A stretch of DNA of 42,293 bases from a virus, in IMG/VR virus record IMGVR_UViG_3300046336_000213, positions 1 to 42,293 of that record, one strand, 5' to 3'. Positions 15,740 to 22,435 of the stretch are shown in pieces. Both the position numbers and the translations under genes were made by a program. Positions within the stretch are counted from its first letter, which is position 1. The number at the start of each line of letters is the position of its first letter. Below the pieces are notes generated by a model that ran no database searches, had not been told where the DNA came from, and worked only from the letters and a program-made list of their open reading frames with translations.

Positions 15740-16093
15740 TTAATTCATCTGTGCATCTTCATATCGCCGCAGCTTATCCCGCAGCCCTTCTATTATTTCT
15801 TCCTTATCCCGTAGCCGACTTTCTAACTCCGCGATGCGCTCACTCGGCGTTATCGTCTGCATCACAACGCCGTGGTTGTCACCATTCACCGCCGTAATAG
15901 TGAAAACACTCGGCTCAACGCCCAGGGCGGTGCTTACTTTTTGTATCATTTTTTGCGTGTATGTTTCTTTATTGAAAAGTGTTGAGGTATTCGATGTTGA
16001 ATGTTTCATCATCGCTGCCAATGTTTTTTTATCTAAATTCCTTTCTTCTAAAATATCTTCTAAAATTTTTTGGTGTCCTATACTCTTTGGCAT
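15740..16093 (-). CDS. CI-like repressor candidate (HTH plus coiled coil)
   Basis: 117 residues. The N-terminal half has an HTH-like pattern (GHQKILEDILEERNLDKKTLAAMMKH), the middle holds ALGVEPSVF, and the C-terminal 35 residues are a charged coiled coil (ITPSERIAELESRLRDKEE) that should dimerise. Lacks a RecA-triggered S24 autocleavage domain, so induction must work another way, for example through the antirepressor at 22436. It is transcribed divergently from the Cro-like gene, with operators between, the classic immunity arrangement. A copy of the dispersed 10-mer lies 19 bases after its stop. Confidence 0.65.
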   Translation of the reverse strand: MPKSIGHQKILEDILEERNLDKKTLAAMMKHSTSNTSTLFNKETYTQKMIQKVSTALGVEPSVFTITAVNGDNHGVVMQTITPSERIAELESRLRDKEEIIEGLRDKLRRYEDAQMN

Positions 16094-16145
16094 TATTGAA
16101 AATCAATGTTTTAAATATTAGTATTAAAAAAATATAATAACAAAG

Positions 16146-16153
16146 CAAAAATA
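16146..16153 (-). promoter_or_regulatory. Possible -7 element for the repressor gene
   Basis: On the minus strand the bases read TATTTTTG, matching TAnnTTTG, 53 bases before the repressor start. The -33 position does not show TTTG, so the assignment is weak. Confidence 0.3.
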
Positions 16154-16166
16154 ATTTGCTTAAATA

Positions 16167-16197
16167 TTTGTAAATATGAATAACGGTATTACTTTTG
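16167..16197 (+). promoter_or_regulatory. Promoter for the Cro-like gene
   Basis: TTTG (16167-16170), exactly 19 bases, then TACTTTTG (16190-16197): a full match to the Bacteroidota consensus TTTG-N19-TAnnTTTG. Transcription should start near 16204, just upstream of the first operator. Confidence 0.75.
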
Positions 16198-16207
16198 TCC
16201 TATCAAA

Positions 16208-16263
16208 ATTATTAAGTAACTGCTAACGAAATTATTAAGTTGCAAACATAAAAAATATTAAGT
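16208..16263 (+). promoter_or_regulatory. Three operators ATTATTAAGT at 23-bp spacing
   Basis: ATTATTAAGT at 16208-16217 and 16231-16240 and AATATTAAGT at 16254-16263 have starts exactly 23 bp apart, about two helical turns, so a bound repressor would sit on one DNA face. They cover the start of transcription of the Cro-like gene. A weaker copy, AATATTAAGG (16273-16282), lies just inside that gene. Confidence 0.7.
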
Positions 16264-16264
16264 A

Positions 16265-16516
16265 ATGACCAAAATATTAAGGTTAAAAAAATTGACGAAG
16301 GACGAATTGAGAAAACTCGCTACCCTCTTCAAAGGCAATCGGGACGGATTAGCGATAGAAGCTGGCGTGTCTATACAAACGGTGCACAACACGTTTCAAG
16401 ACAAACATCAGAATGAAAAGGTGATTGAGGCAGCCTACCGAATAGTAGAAAGAGACAGTCAAAAGCCAACAACAGTAGATGCCTTGCGGCAATTGTTGGC
16501 AGTGGAAGAAGCGTAG
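16265..16516 (+). CDS. Cro-like HTH regulator
   Basis: 83 residues. Basic N-terminus, then a helix-turn-helix: KDELRKLATLFKGNRDGLAI with recognition-helix region AGVSIQTVHNTF. Divergent from the CI-like gene with operators in between, so it is the likely lytic-side regulator (Cro role). Its promoter matches the Bacteroidota consensus and its start codon lies two bases after the third operator, so operator occupancy could also affect its own expression. Confidence 0.65.
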   Translation: MTKILRLKKLTKDELRKLATLFKGNRDGLAIEAGVSIQTVHNTFQDKHQNEKVIEAAYRIVERDSQKPTTVDALRQLLAVEEA

Positions 16517-16617
16517 ATGTCCTCAAATTAGAATAGCGAAAGGGCAACGCTCAAAACCCTCGTGTTAGTGTGTATCTATCAATATTAGATTGTTTTCATT
16601 TGGTTTTTTGGGATTCG

Positions 16618-16661
16618 GGAGAGGCTGAGGTAAAAAAGTGACTTAGTTAAAACGCCTCTCC
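16618..16661. terminator. Terminator between Cro-like and small minus-strand gene
   Basis: GGAGAGGC (16618-16625) pairs with GCCTCTCC (16654-16661), followed by a T-run. It sits between two convergent genes. Confidence 0.55.
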
Positions 16662-16666
16662 TATTT

Positions 16667-16843
16667 TTACCTAAGTACAAAATACAGTGTGCCGATGTCG
16701 GCGGTTTCTTGGATTAATTTTTTGCCTTCTACGAGGGCTTGATGCAATTGGAAAAGTGCCGCAATATTTTGGGCTTGGTGGACGGGTTGAAGCTCCGATT
16801 CAATACGAAATTCAACGATGGTGGACGGTTTTGTTTTCGCCAT
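16667..16843 (-). CDS. Small 58-residue protein, unknown
   Basis: 58 residues starting MAKTKPSTIVEFRIESELQ and ending TLYFVLR. Amphipathic helix in the middle (AQNIAALFQLHQALVEGKK), coherent composition and a convergent terminator support a real gene. It is transcribed towards the Cro-like gene. The EFRIESELQ start resembles small DNA-associated or toxin-antitoxin proteins only in a general way; no family is assigned. Confidence 0.5.
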   Translation of the reverse strand: MAKTKPSTIVEFRIESELQPVHQAQNIAALFQLHQALVEGKKLIQETADIGTLYFVLR

Positions 16844-17215
16844 TTTTTGATAAATAGTTAAGATTATTTAATGACGCGGCGTTGAAAAAATGTTGATTCG
16901 CCGCGTTTTTTTTCTTAATCAACGGACGAATGTAAAACATAAATAATTGATAATCAAATGATTAGATAATTATTTTCTAAAAATATTTATGTTCATGGGA
17001 TTATAATTTGTTGTACGAGCCGACTAAAAGTAGTCGGCTTATTTTCCCATCAAGAAGATATGTAATTTTTTGGGGTTAACAAATGTTGTTTGGTCGCCCC
17101 TCTTCGGAGGGGTACTTTTAAAGTGGGTATTTGTTCAGACGAGCCGCATTAGTGGTCGTTTCATAGTGTTTGTTTTTTGTTTTGTCCCTGTCCCGCTTAT
17201 CGGGACAGGCGATTC
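16844..17215. other. Intergenic stretch with two hairpins
   Basis: No gene seen. An AT-rich part (16910-17010) contains TTGATAATCAA at about 16946-16956, similar to the attP repeats. A stem AGCCGACTA/TAGTCGGCT lies at 17018-17039 and CCTGTCCCG/CGGGACAGG at 17187-17209, just before the tRNA. A stem using GCCGACT/AGTCGGC recurs after the tRNA (17305-17324). Confidence 0.6.
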
Positions 17216-17287
17216 AAAGAGGTAGCTCAAGGTTAGAGCATCGAGGTGTTAACTCGAAGGTTGAAGGTTCGAGACCTTCCCTCTTTA
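17216..17287 (+). tRNA. tRNA-Asn (anticodon GUU)
   Basis: A full cloverleaf can be drawn: acceptor AAAGAGG/CCTCTTT, D stem GCTC/GAGC with loop AAGGTTA, anticodon stem TCGAG/CTCGA with loop GTGTTAA (anticodon GUU, A37), variable AGGTT, T stem GAAGG/CCTTC with loop TTCGAGA. All stems pair. The discriminator base is A, where most tRNA-Asn have G, and CCA is not encoded. It may supplement host tRNA or be an attachment-site relic. Confidence 0.85.
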
Positions 17288-17347
17288 CAGCAAGATAATG
17301 GTTAGCCGACTTACGATAGTCGGCGAAATGAGTTTTCTGGGTAATAC

Positions 17348-17408
17348 CCCCTCAGTTCTTTCACGCGCAAAAGAGCGCGATGCTGTTTTTACTGAGGGGT
17401 GTGTTTTT
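17348..17408 (+). terminator. Terminator built from an inverted pair of the dispersed 10-mer
   Basis: CCCCTCAGT (17348-17356) pairs perfectly with ACTGAGGGG (17391-17399), and a GTGTTTTTT tail follows. The loop contains a GCGC-rich sub-hairpin (CACGCGCAAAAGAGCGCG). Another inverted pair of the 10-mer lies at 17450 and 17601, with the hairpin GTTCCG...CGGAAC at about 17570-17587 between. The 17435-17716 frame is not a credible gene. Confidence 0.6.
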
Positions 17409-17727
17409 TAGCCATTTACTAAGATTATGTTTATTTGTTGGATGAAAGCCCCCTCAGTATTTTTTCTATAAAACAGGCGTATTTCGGTAGAGTGAACGCT
17501 AAGAGAGGAATACGGATTTTCGGGACTCTCCCCCCTTCGGGGTCGGGGGGTGCTGGTTTGAAACAAAAACGTTCCGATTCTTCGGAACTTTTACATTCAA
17601 TACTGAGGGGTGTCTTTTTTTTAATCGTGAAAGTTTTGGAGCATACGGGCGGGTTTAATACCCTTGTTTACCGCCTGTTTTTTTCTCCTATAAGATATTT
17701 TTTTTCAAAATTATAAATCGTAATCAC

Positions 17728-17820
17728 ATGCACGTAATTTTTTTAATCCTTCTGCTCATAGCCTCTGCCTTATTGCAGATGTGTGAACAGAAACCTAAAA
17801 TCCCTACAAATGGGCTATAA
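17728..17820 (+). CDS. 30-residue membrane micro-protein
   Basis: MHVIFLILLLIASALLQM forms one hydrophobic helix, followed by a short polar tail ending PTNGL. Its stop overlaps the next start (ATGGGCTATAA), the same overlap style as the early genes at 20284, 20468 and 20628, which argues for translation coupled to the ArsR-type gene. Too short for homology claims. Confidence 0.4.
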   Translation: MHVIFLILLLIASALLQMCEQKPKIPTNGL

Positions 17821-18139
17821 ATCAACTAACGAGGTAATCCCCTCCACCTTAGCGGAAATCGCGGATAAAGCAAAACTGGTGTCGCAAATCGGACGCGCAC
17901 TGAACCACAAATTGCGACAGCGCATTTTGGAATTAATTGAAGAAAATGGCGAAATGACCGTTACCGAGATTTGGGTAACACTCCGATTAGAGCAAACGGT
18001 TGCCAGCACACATGTAGGTATTTTGAGGAATATCGGCGTGGTGAAATGCCGTAGAGACGGCAAGTTCAAATACTACGCGCTCGACAAGAAGAAATTAGAA
18101 AGTTACAATCGGCAATTCAAGGAATTGATTGCCGACTAA
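17810..18139 (+). CDS. ArsR-type winged-helix regulator
   Basis: 109 residues from ATG 17810; the frame opens at 17783 but the overlap with the micro-protein stop favours 17810. It has the ArsR winged-helix layout: HKLRQRILELIEENGEMTVTEIW, recognition helix LRLEQTVASTHVGILRNIGVV, wing RRDGKFKYYALDK. The metal-binding cysteine box of ArsR/SmtB sensors is missing, so it probably does not sense metals. It lies upstream of the large early operon and may control it. Confidence 0.8.
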   Translation: MGYKSTNEVIPSTLAEIADKAKLVSQIGRALNHKLRQRILELIEENGEMTVTEIWVTLRLEQTVASTHVGILRNIGVVKCRRDGKFKYYALDKKKLESYNRQFKELIAD

Positions 18140-18338
18140 AAAAAAAGCCCGAAGCACAAGGCAACGGGCAATACTGGAGAACGAGGGACGCCCCTCCTAC
18201 ACACTGAGATAGACGAAAAAGAAAAGCCCATGTACTCGCGATACATGGGCAATTCTAAAAAACTACAATGTTACTGATGAGTAACACCGCAAATATATGT
18301 CGAAAACTTTATTTTTTTATTAAAAACTACAATTAAAG
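18140..18338 (+). promoter_or_regulatory. Structured leader before the early operon
   Basis: No ORF. It contains a stem GCCCATGTA/TACATGGGC (18226-18250) and GTTACT/AGTAAC (18270-18285), plus a weaker GCCCG...CGGGC (about 18149-18172). This could be terminators after the ArsR-type gene or an attenuator before the 650-residue gene. No TTTG/TAnnTTTG promoter is visible. Confidence 0.4.
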
Positions 18339-20291
18339 ATGAGTATTTACAACAATTTGGCACGTTGGACTCAACCCACAACAGAGGCAGAAAAGACGTT
18401 CTACGCCAAACATGCCCCCACCATTTCCCGCTACGGGATGACTCTGAAAGCGATTCAATTGATTTGGATGTGCTTCTCAGTCAATCCCGCGACGAAGCTC
18501 TTATCTGACAACCTCACACGGTTGCCGATGCTTCAACCATTTGCCCCCGCACTTGCCATCATCGTTTTGAGTTTCATGCACTACATCTTGTACCATGAAA
18601 TCATTGAAACGATTTCCAATTGGAAAGACAAGGATGAAACAACCGTAAATGGATTTATGAATTGGGTTATCCCAATTCTGTTGCTCATCGGCTTAGGTAT
18701 CCTCGACGTGAAAGGCGTCACCGCTACCCTTCGCTCAGATGGTTTTGAAGGAAAAAAAGCCGCAAACAGCACCGAAGCAAAAGCAATGCTCGCCGATGCG
18801 TACCGCGATTACACTATTTCTATGCAAAACGTAGCGACAAAGAGAAGCAATGATTCTGCCTCTATTGTCCCCTCCTTCCAAAAAAAGATGGACATTGCAG
18901 ACAAAATTTTGACGTATGATGCTGACGACCGCAAGAAAAAAGCCGCAAAAATCGCCGCAATCAATGCAGATTGGCGGGTAGAATTTGGCAAAATACGCCA
19001 AAAGGCAGCCGACGACATTCGCACGGCTGAGGCGAATTACACGGCTGAAAAGAACCGCATCAACGGCAAATCGGACAGTACCCACACAAGTATTTCACAA
19101 GCCGATGCCGATGATAAGGCAAAATCGGAGGCAAATGGCTGGTGGGTCACAGCATTTTTTATGCTCACATTCGTCTTTATGGCGTACAAATACGTCATTT
19201 TACGGGTCACTTCGGGTATTCGCCGCAATATGCTATTCACAGAGCTTGACGCACAAGGCGGTTTTTTTGAAAAATTTTTTGTCGTACTTGGCAATATCGG
19301 TCAACGTCAAGGACAACGCTTCCTATCATGGTTTCACGAAATGGGGTCAACGGGCGCGGCTGAACTACGCGATTTTGATGGCAATGTGATTCTGAAAGCG
19401 GGAACGTACAACGGCGGCGCAGAAGTTCTGCAAACTAATAATGTACAATTACCACCACCTACTACCCCACCAACAGGCGGTACAAACACCAACCCGCCCA
19501 CAAACGGCGGCGGTGGAAATGGTGGAAACGGTGGCGGTGGCTCTACCCCAACTCCTGCACCTGCACCACCCGCAAAAGCGTTGCCGATGCCTAAGCAGCA
19601 AGGACAAATGGCAACGGCTTCAATTATCATCGAGCAAAAAGACATCGTTGAAACTTGCCGTTTCAACAGCTTGCAACAAGACGATGTGCTGGATTTCCTT
19701 AACCACTACGCAAAAGACCCTTACCATTTCAAACACAATGACATGTTTGGCGTGTGCCAAAACGTCAATCCTTTACTCAGAAAATTTGAGAATGGGAAGT
19801 GGCTATTGATTGGCGATATTGAAGCGGTTAGTAATGCCCTATTGGTTTTAGAGCGACCTACACCTACCCCCTCAGTAGTGGTAGAAAAAAAAGCCATTAC
19901 GCCTGTGGCACACACACAAACTGAAACTACTGTGGCACAGCCCATATTTACTGTGCCACAGCAAAAGGGGCAAATTATCTACACAGAGTTAGACGACAAA
20001 TTAAATTTGCTTAAATCGAAATTGCAAAAAGAGGGAAGAAGCAATTTTACGAACAAGGAAGCCGACAACAGCAGCATCAGAAGCCGCATTTGCAAAATCT
20101 TAGATGAAGCAACTGGCGCGCTCATTGTCAAAAATGCAAAATGCAACCCCTCTGTATTGGGCGAGTTTTACCGTGTCGGAAAGGAGAAACTTGCACTGAT
20201 GAAAGAGTTTGGTACAGAGCCGTATGGCGGGTTTGAAGATTTTTGCACAACCGTAGAAAACCGTTTGGGTGAGGAGGTGACAAATGGCTAA
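18339..20291 (+). CDS. Large early membrane protein, unknown
   Basis: 650 residues. Three or four predicted membrane segments: about 70-90 (ALAIIVLSFMHYILYH), 107-125 (MNWVIPILLLIGLGIL) and 267-285 (WWVTAFFMLTFVFMAYKYVIL), possibly 36-50. Between the second and last lies a Lys/Asp/Ala-rich coiled coil (about 140-255). After the last membrane segment comes a soluble part split by a Pro/Gly linker (about 367-410, with GGGGNGGNGGGG) and a C-terminal region of about 240 residues with no recognised domain. TPSV in the last linker is encoded by the dispersed 10-mer. It is first in the early operon, so roles such as membrane-attached replication or superinfection exclusion are possible but unproven. 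Confidence 0.65.
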   Translation: MSIYNNLARWTQPTTEAEKTFYAKHAPTISRYGMTLKAIQLIWMCFSVNPATKLLSDNLTRLPMLQPFAPALAIIVLSFMHYILYHEIIETISNWKDKDETTVNGFMNWVIPILLLIGLGILDVKGVTATLRSDGFEGKKAANSTEAKAMLADAYRDYTISMQNVATKRSNDSASIVPSFQKKMDIADKILTYDADDRKKKAAKIAAINADWRVEFGKIRQKAADDIRTAEANYTAEKNRINGKSDSTHTSISQADADDKAKSEANGWWVTAFFMLTFVFMAYKYVILRVTSGIRRNMLFTELDAQGGFFEKFFVVLGNIGQRQGQRFLSWFHEMGSTGAAELRDFDGNVILKAGTYNGGAEVLQTNNVQLPPPTTPPTGGTNTNPPTNGGGGNGGNGGGGSTPTPAPAPPAKALPMPKQQGQMATASIIIEQKDIVETCRFNSLQQDDVLDFLNHYAKDPYHFKHNDMFGVCQNVNPLLRKFENGKWLLIGDIEAVSNALLVLERPTPTPSVVVEKKAITPVAHTQTETTVAQPIFTVPQQKGQIIYTELDDKLNLLKSKLQKEGRSNFTNKEADNSSIRSRICKILDEATGALIVKNAKCNPSVLGEFYRVGKEKLALMKEFGTEPYGGFEDFCTTVENRLGEEVTNG

Positions 20292-20475
20292 CATCAAAAA
20301 CCTCAAATTTCCAGACGGTACGGTTATCCAAACCAGAGGGAATATCACCGAATTCCTGTTTCACAATCACCCGCAAAGGGTAGAGGAATGGCTAAACCAC
20401 AAAGAGCGTTTTGATAGCCAAATGCGGATGCTTGACACACATTTGAAAAGCGGTAAGGAGGTGAAAAATGGATAA
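20284..20475 (+). CDS. Small early protein, 63 residues
   Basis: Starts inside the last codons of the membrane-protein gene (ATGGCTAAC), behind a perfect Shine-Dalgarno GAGGAGGTGA. Composition is coherent (NIKNLKFPDGTVIQTRGNI, then a charged helix). Such translational coupling with a strong SD is uncommon in Bacteroidota. Function unknown. Confidence 0.6.
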   Translation: MANIKNLKFPDGTVIQTRGNITEFLFHNHPQRVEEWLNHKERFDSQMRMLDTHLKSGKEVKNG

Positions 20476-20635
20476 CGCAACCCGCACCACCAAAATTAAT
20501 CAACTTTCAGCTTTGGTAGCTAAAGCAAAAAAGCTCAAAACAGAAATTGAAAAAGCGGATGCAGAACAGCAACGCGACAATATGGAAACAGAGCTTTTTT
20601 TCAAAATGATGAATAAGGAGGTACACAATGGCTAA
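20468..20635 (+). CDS. Small early coiled-coil protein, 55 residues
   Basis: Starts in the overlap ATGGATAA at the end of the previous gene, behind AAGGAGGTGAAA. Reads MDNATRTTKINQLSALVAK, then a heptad-like Lys/Glu helix, and ends in HNG exactly where the next gene begins. The conserved pattern of overlap plus SD supports expression despite its size. Confidence 0.55.
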   Translation: MDNATRTTKINQLSALVAKAKKLKTEIEKADAEQQRDNMETELFFKMMNKEVHNG

Positions 20636-20870
20636 TCCCATTAAATCCCTCACACCGCAAGAACGCTACGAATTGTGTTACATTCTTGAAAGCAGGAATT
20701 GGCACACGGTCGTAAAAAAACTGGGCTTACACGATTACCCCATGCAAGAACCGACCGTTTCAGTTTCACCCCAAAAACAAGGGGATACTGAGGGGGGAGA
20801 AATCAATTGGGGTTTTGTTTTCGTCGTCGGTTTTTTGGCAATTGCCGCGTTCCACATTTTTTCAAAATAG
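20628..20870 (+). CDS. Small protein with C-terminal membrane anchor
   Basis: 80 residues. An N-terminal soluble part (SLTPQERYELCYILESRNW, maybe helical hairpin), a linker encoded partly by the dispersed 10-mer (DTEGGE), and a C-terminal membrane helix (WGFVFVVGFLAIAAFHIF). It starts in overlap with the previous gene behind AAGGAGGTACAC. Tail-anchored topology in the same operon as the 650-residue membrane protein suggests they may interact. A strong hairpin follows. Confidence 0.6.
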   Translation: MANPIKSLTPQERYELCYILESRNWHTVVKKLGLHDYPMQEPTVSVSPQKQGDTEGGEINWGFVFVVGFLAIAAFHIFSK

Positions 20871-20877
20871 GGTAGGC

Positions 20878-20949
20878 TTTTTTGTCATTCAGAAGGAATC
20901 TCTGCACCCTTCATATACAACGTAGAGATTCCTTCTGAATGACAAAAAA
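20878..20949. terminator. Bidirectional terminator, perfect 26-bp stem
   Basis: 20878-20903 (TTTTTTGTCATTCAGAAGG...) is perfectly complementary to 20924-20949, with a 20-base loop and T/A runs at both ends. Ends the micro-gene operon. Confidence 0.85.
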
Positions 20950-21006
20950 AAAGAAAAACAACGAGAAAACTACACGTATTATTTCACTTATAATCCGTGT
21001 AGAAAC

Positions 21007-21120
21007 ATGAAACTACTATTACTCTTAGCACTATTTTTTGCACACGTTTTTCGGGACTTACTCACCCCGACAAGCACCCGCAATGCCCGAATTCGACAAG
21101 GCACATACAACGAAAATTAG
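21007..21120 (+). CDS. 37-residue hydrophobic micro-protein
   Basis: MKLLLLLALFFAHVFRDLL is a membrane or signal helix, followed by a polar Arg/Thr-rich tail. Lies between two terminators, with no SD. Similar in form to the 30-residue peptide at 17728; low confidence because of length. Confidence 0.3.
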   Translation: MKLLLLLALFFAHVFRDLLTPTSTRNARIRQGTYNEN

Positions 21121-21128
21121 ATTCACCC

Positions 21129-21171
21129 GCAAGGCTTCGCAACGATGCGAATAGGCGAAGCCTTGCCCTTT
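21129..21171 (+). terminator. Rho-independent terminator
   Basis: GCAAGGCTTCGC (21129-21140) pairs perfectly with GCGAAGCCTTGC (21155-21166), then CCTTTTT. Confidence 0.75.
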
Positions 21172-21202
21172 TTCAATCAATAAAAATCTTTAAAATTATA
21201 AA

Positions 21203-21406
21203 ATGGCAACACTTGAAGACCTTTTCAACGGCGAAGAAACCGTCGACTATTGGGAATTATCCCAACGGGCAATTGTCGCAGACTTGCCCGCTAAAGATTT
21301 TTACGCGCAAATTATTCAAGGGAAATTATCTGGCACATTGGAAGAAATAGCGACACCCGTTGTGTACAGCTTGAAATTAATTAAGGAGGGCGACCATGGA
21401 CAATAA
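21203..21406 (+). CDS. Small early protein, 67 residues
   Basis: Acidic N-terminus (MATLEDLFNGEETVDYWEL) and an amphipathic middle (AKDFYAQIIQGKLSGTLEEI). Its end carries an AAGGAGGG site for the overlapping next gene. No family recognised. Confidence 0.55.
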   Translation: MATLEDLFNGEETVDYWELSQRAIVADLPAKDFYAQIIQGKLSGTLEEIATPVVYSLKLIKEGDHGQ

Positions 21407-21701
21407 GAATATCCACCAAATATTCCCAATCGGGACAATTTTCAAAACGAATTATTCCAGCCTTCACCACAGGCTGAAAACGATTTTTGAAAACTGTACA
21501 CGCGCTGATTGCAAGCAACAATGGGCAACAGAGCCGACAGAGCCGCATATCCATTTTGTGGGTCAGTGTGTTGACCACAATTCGGAAAGCTATTTTGGAG
21601 GGTACGTGTTAAGAAAAGGCGAAATCGTTAATCTATTTCGTCCCGAAGACAAAATAATTATCGTGAAAATTCCACGACTCACGCAATTAAACTTATTCTA
21701 A
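21396..21701 (+). CDS. Early protein, 101 residues
   Basis: Starts within the previous gene behind a Shine-Dalgarno AAGGAGGG. Contains ENCTRADCKQQW and a beta-rich C-terminal part (FGGYVLRKGEIVNLFRPEDK). It resembles the following 98-residue protein in layout (IHFVGQC...IIIVKIPRL versus VHFVLDE...FTIEKIPRI), so the pair looks like a tandem duplication. Confidence 0.6.
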   Translation: MDNKNIHQIFPIGTIFKTNYSSLHHRLKTIFENCTRADCKQQWATEPTEPHIHFVGQCVDHNSESYFGGYVLRKGEIVNLFRPEDKIIIVKIPRLTQLNLF

Positions 21702-21702
21702 A

Positions 21703-21999
21703 ATGGATAATTGGAAATTAATACGACCGAATCTTCGGTGCAGCCCGATGGTGGCAAACGTCGCAATTGCGATACAGTCGCAAATGGTCTTAGAATCAAA
21801 ACCCGACCAGCTACAACGGATTTTTGATAAGTGTGAAAAAATAGCTTATGAATTGTACAAAGTGCAATGGAAAAGCTATTGCGTTCATTTTGTCCTCGAC
21901 GAAGAAAACCAAACCGTTAGGGCATACACAAAAAGCGACGATTATTATAACGGCAAAAAGCCGATTTTCACAATCGAAAAGATACCGCGCATAGCGTAA
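21703..21999 (+). CDS. Early protein, 98 residues, paralogue of the preceding gene
   Basis: One base after the preceding stop. Reads MDNWKLIRPNLRCSPMVAN, a helical part (LQRIFDKCEKIAYELYKVQW) matching HRLKTIFENCTRADCKQQW of its neighbour, then CVHFVLDEENQTVRAYTKSDD and a final IEKIPRI. The shared order suggests the same fold. Function unknown. Confidence 0.6.
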   Translation: MDNWKLIRPNLRCSPMVANVAIAIQSQMVLESKPDQLQRIFDKCEKIAYELYKVQWKSYCVHFVLDEENQTVRAYTKSDDYYNGKKPIFTIEKIPRIA

Positions 22000-22014
22000 T
22001 TGTGATTTTTCAAA

Positions 22015-22047
22015 CGCCCGTCGTGGGCAACTGCGGCGGGTATTTTT
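22015..22047 (+). terminator. GC-rich hairpin with T-run
   Basis: CCCGTCG (22017-22023) pairs with CGGCGGG (22034-22040) with one G-U, followed by TATTTTT. Confidence 0.5.
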
Positions 22048-22077
22048 ACCAAAAAAAAAAAATTAAAAACACCAACA

Positions 22078-22308
22078 ATGAAATTTTCAGAAACAGAACA
22101 AAAGCTCTTGCAATTTGTCGCAAGAGACCTTTTCACAGAATTAGAAGGGGAGACTGACGCGCTCGAAGTTCGACAAAAAGCCTTCGACAAGGTGCTGGCA
22201 GATGGCAGAGTCGTACAAGTACAAATTAGCATCCACACCGATGTTGAAGATTTCTTAGAAGACTTCCTAACGGTCGTAGTTGGAAAATATGAGCACCCCT
22301 CAGTATAA
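22078..22308 (+). CDS. Small acidic early protein, 76 residues
   Basis: MKFSETEQKLLQFVARDLF, then a charged helix, ending GKYEHPSV. The last codons and the stop (CAC CCC TCA GTA TAA) are formed by the dispersed 10-mer plus its usual trailing T, so the element sets the C-terminus. Function unknown. Confidence 0.55.
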   Translation: MKFSETEQKLLQFVARDLFTELEGETDALEVRQKAFDKVLADGRVVQVQISIHTDVEDFLEDFLTVVVGKYEHPSV

Positions 22309-22368
22309 TTCGCCTTTTCGCGCCTGTAACGCGCATTTGTAGTATAAATAATCGCTTTTATCATCGCT

Positions 22369-22398
22369 CGCCGCCCTAAGAAAGCGGCGGGTGTTTTT
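22369..22398 (+). terminator. GC-rich hairpin with T-run
   Basis: CGCCGC (22369-22374) pairs with GCGGCG (22384-22389), followed by GGTGTTTTT. Between the 76-residue gene and the antirepressor. Confidence 0.45.
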
Positions 22399-22435
22399 AA
22401 AATCTTTTAAAATCATTTTCTAAAAATCTAAAACA

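Noticed and set aside
15691-15897. 68-codon plus-strand frame opposite the repressor gene
   Set aside because: It is the antisense shadow of the CI-like gene and its terminator region.
17216-17287. tRNA as the phage attP site
   Set aside because: The integrase and arm-like repeats are 3 kb away, and no integrase-site repeats adjoin the tRNA, so attP is placed at 14003-14101 instead.
17435-17716. 93-codon open frame between tRNA and ArsR-type gene
   Set aside because: It runs through two copies of the dispersed 10-mer, a GTTCCG hairpin and T-runs, has an irregular composition, and no leader. Treated as non-coding.
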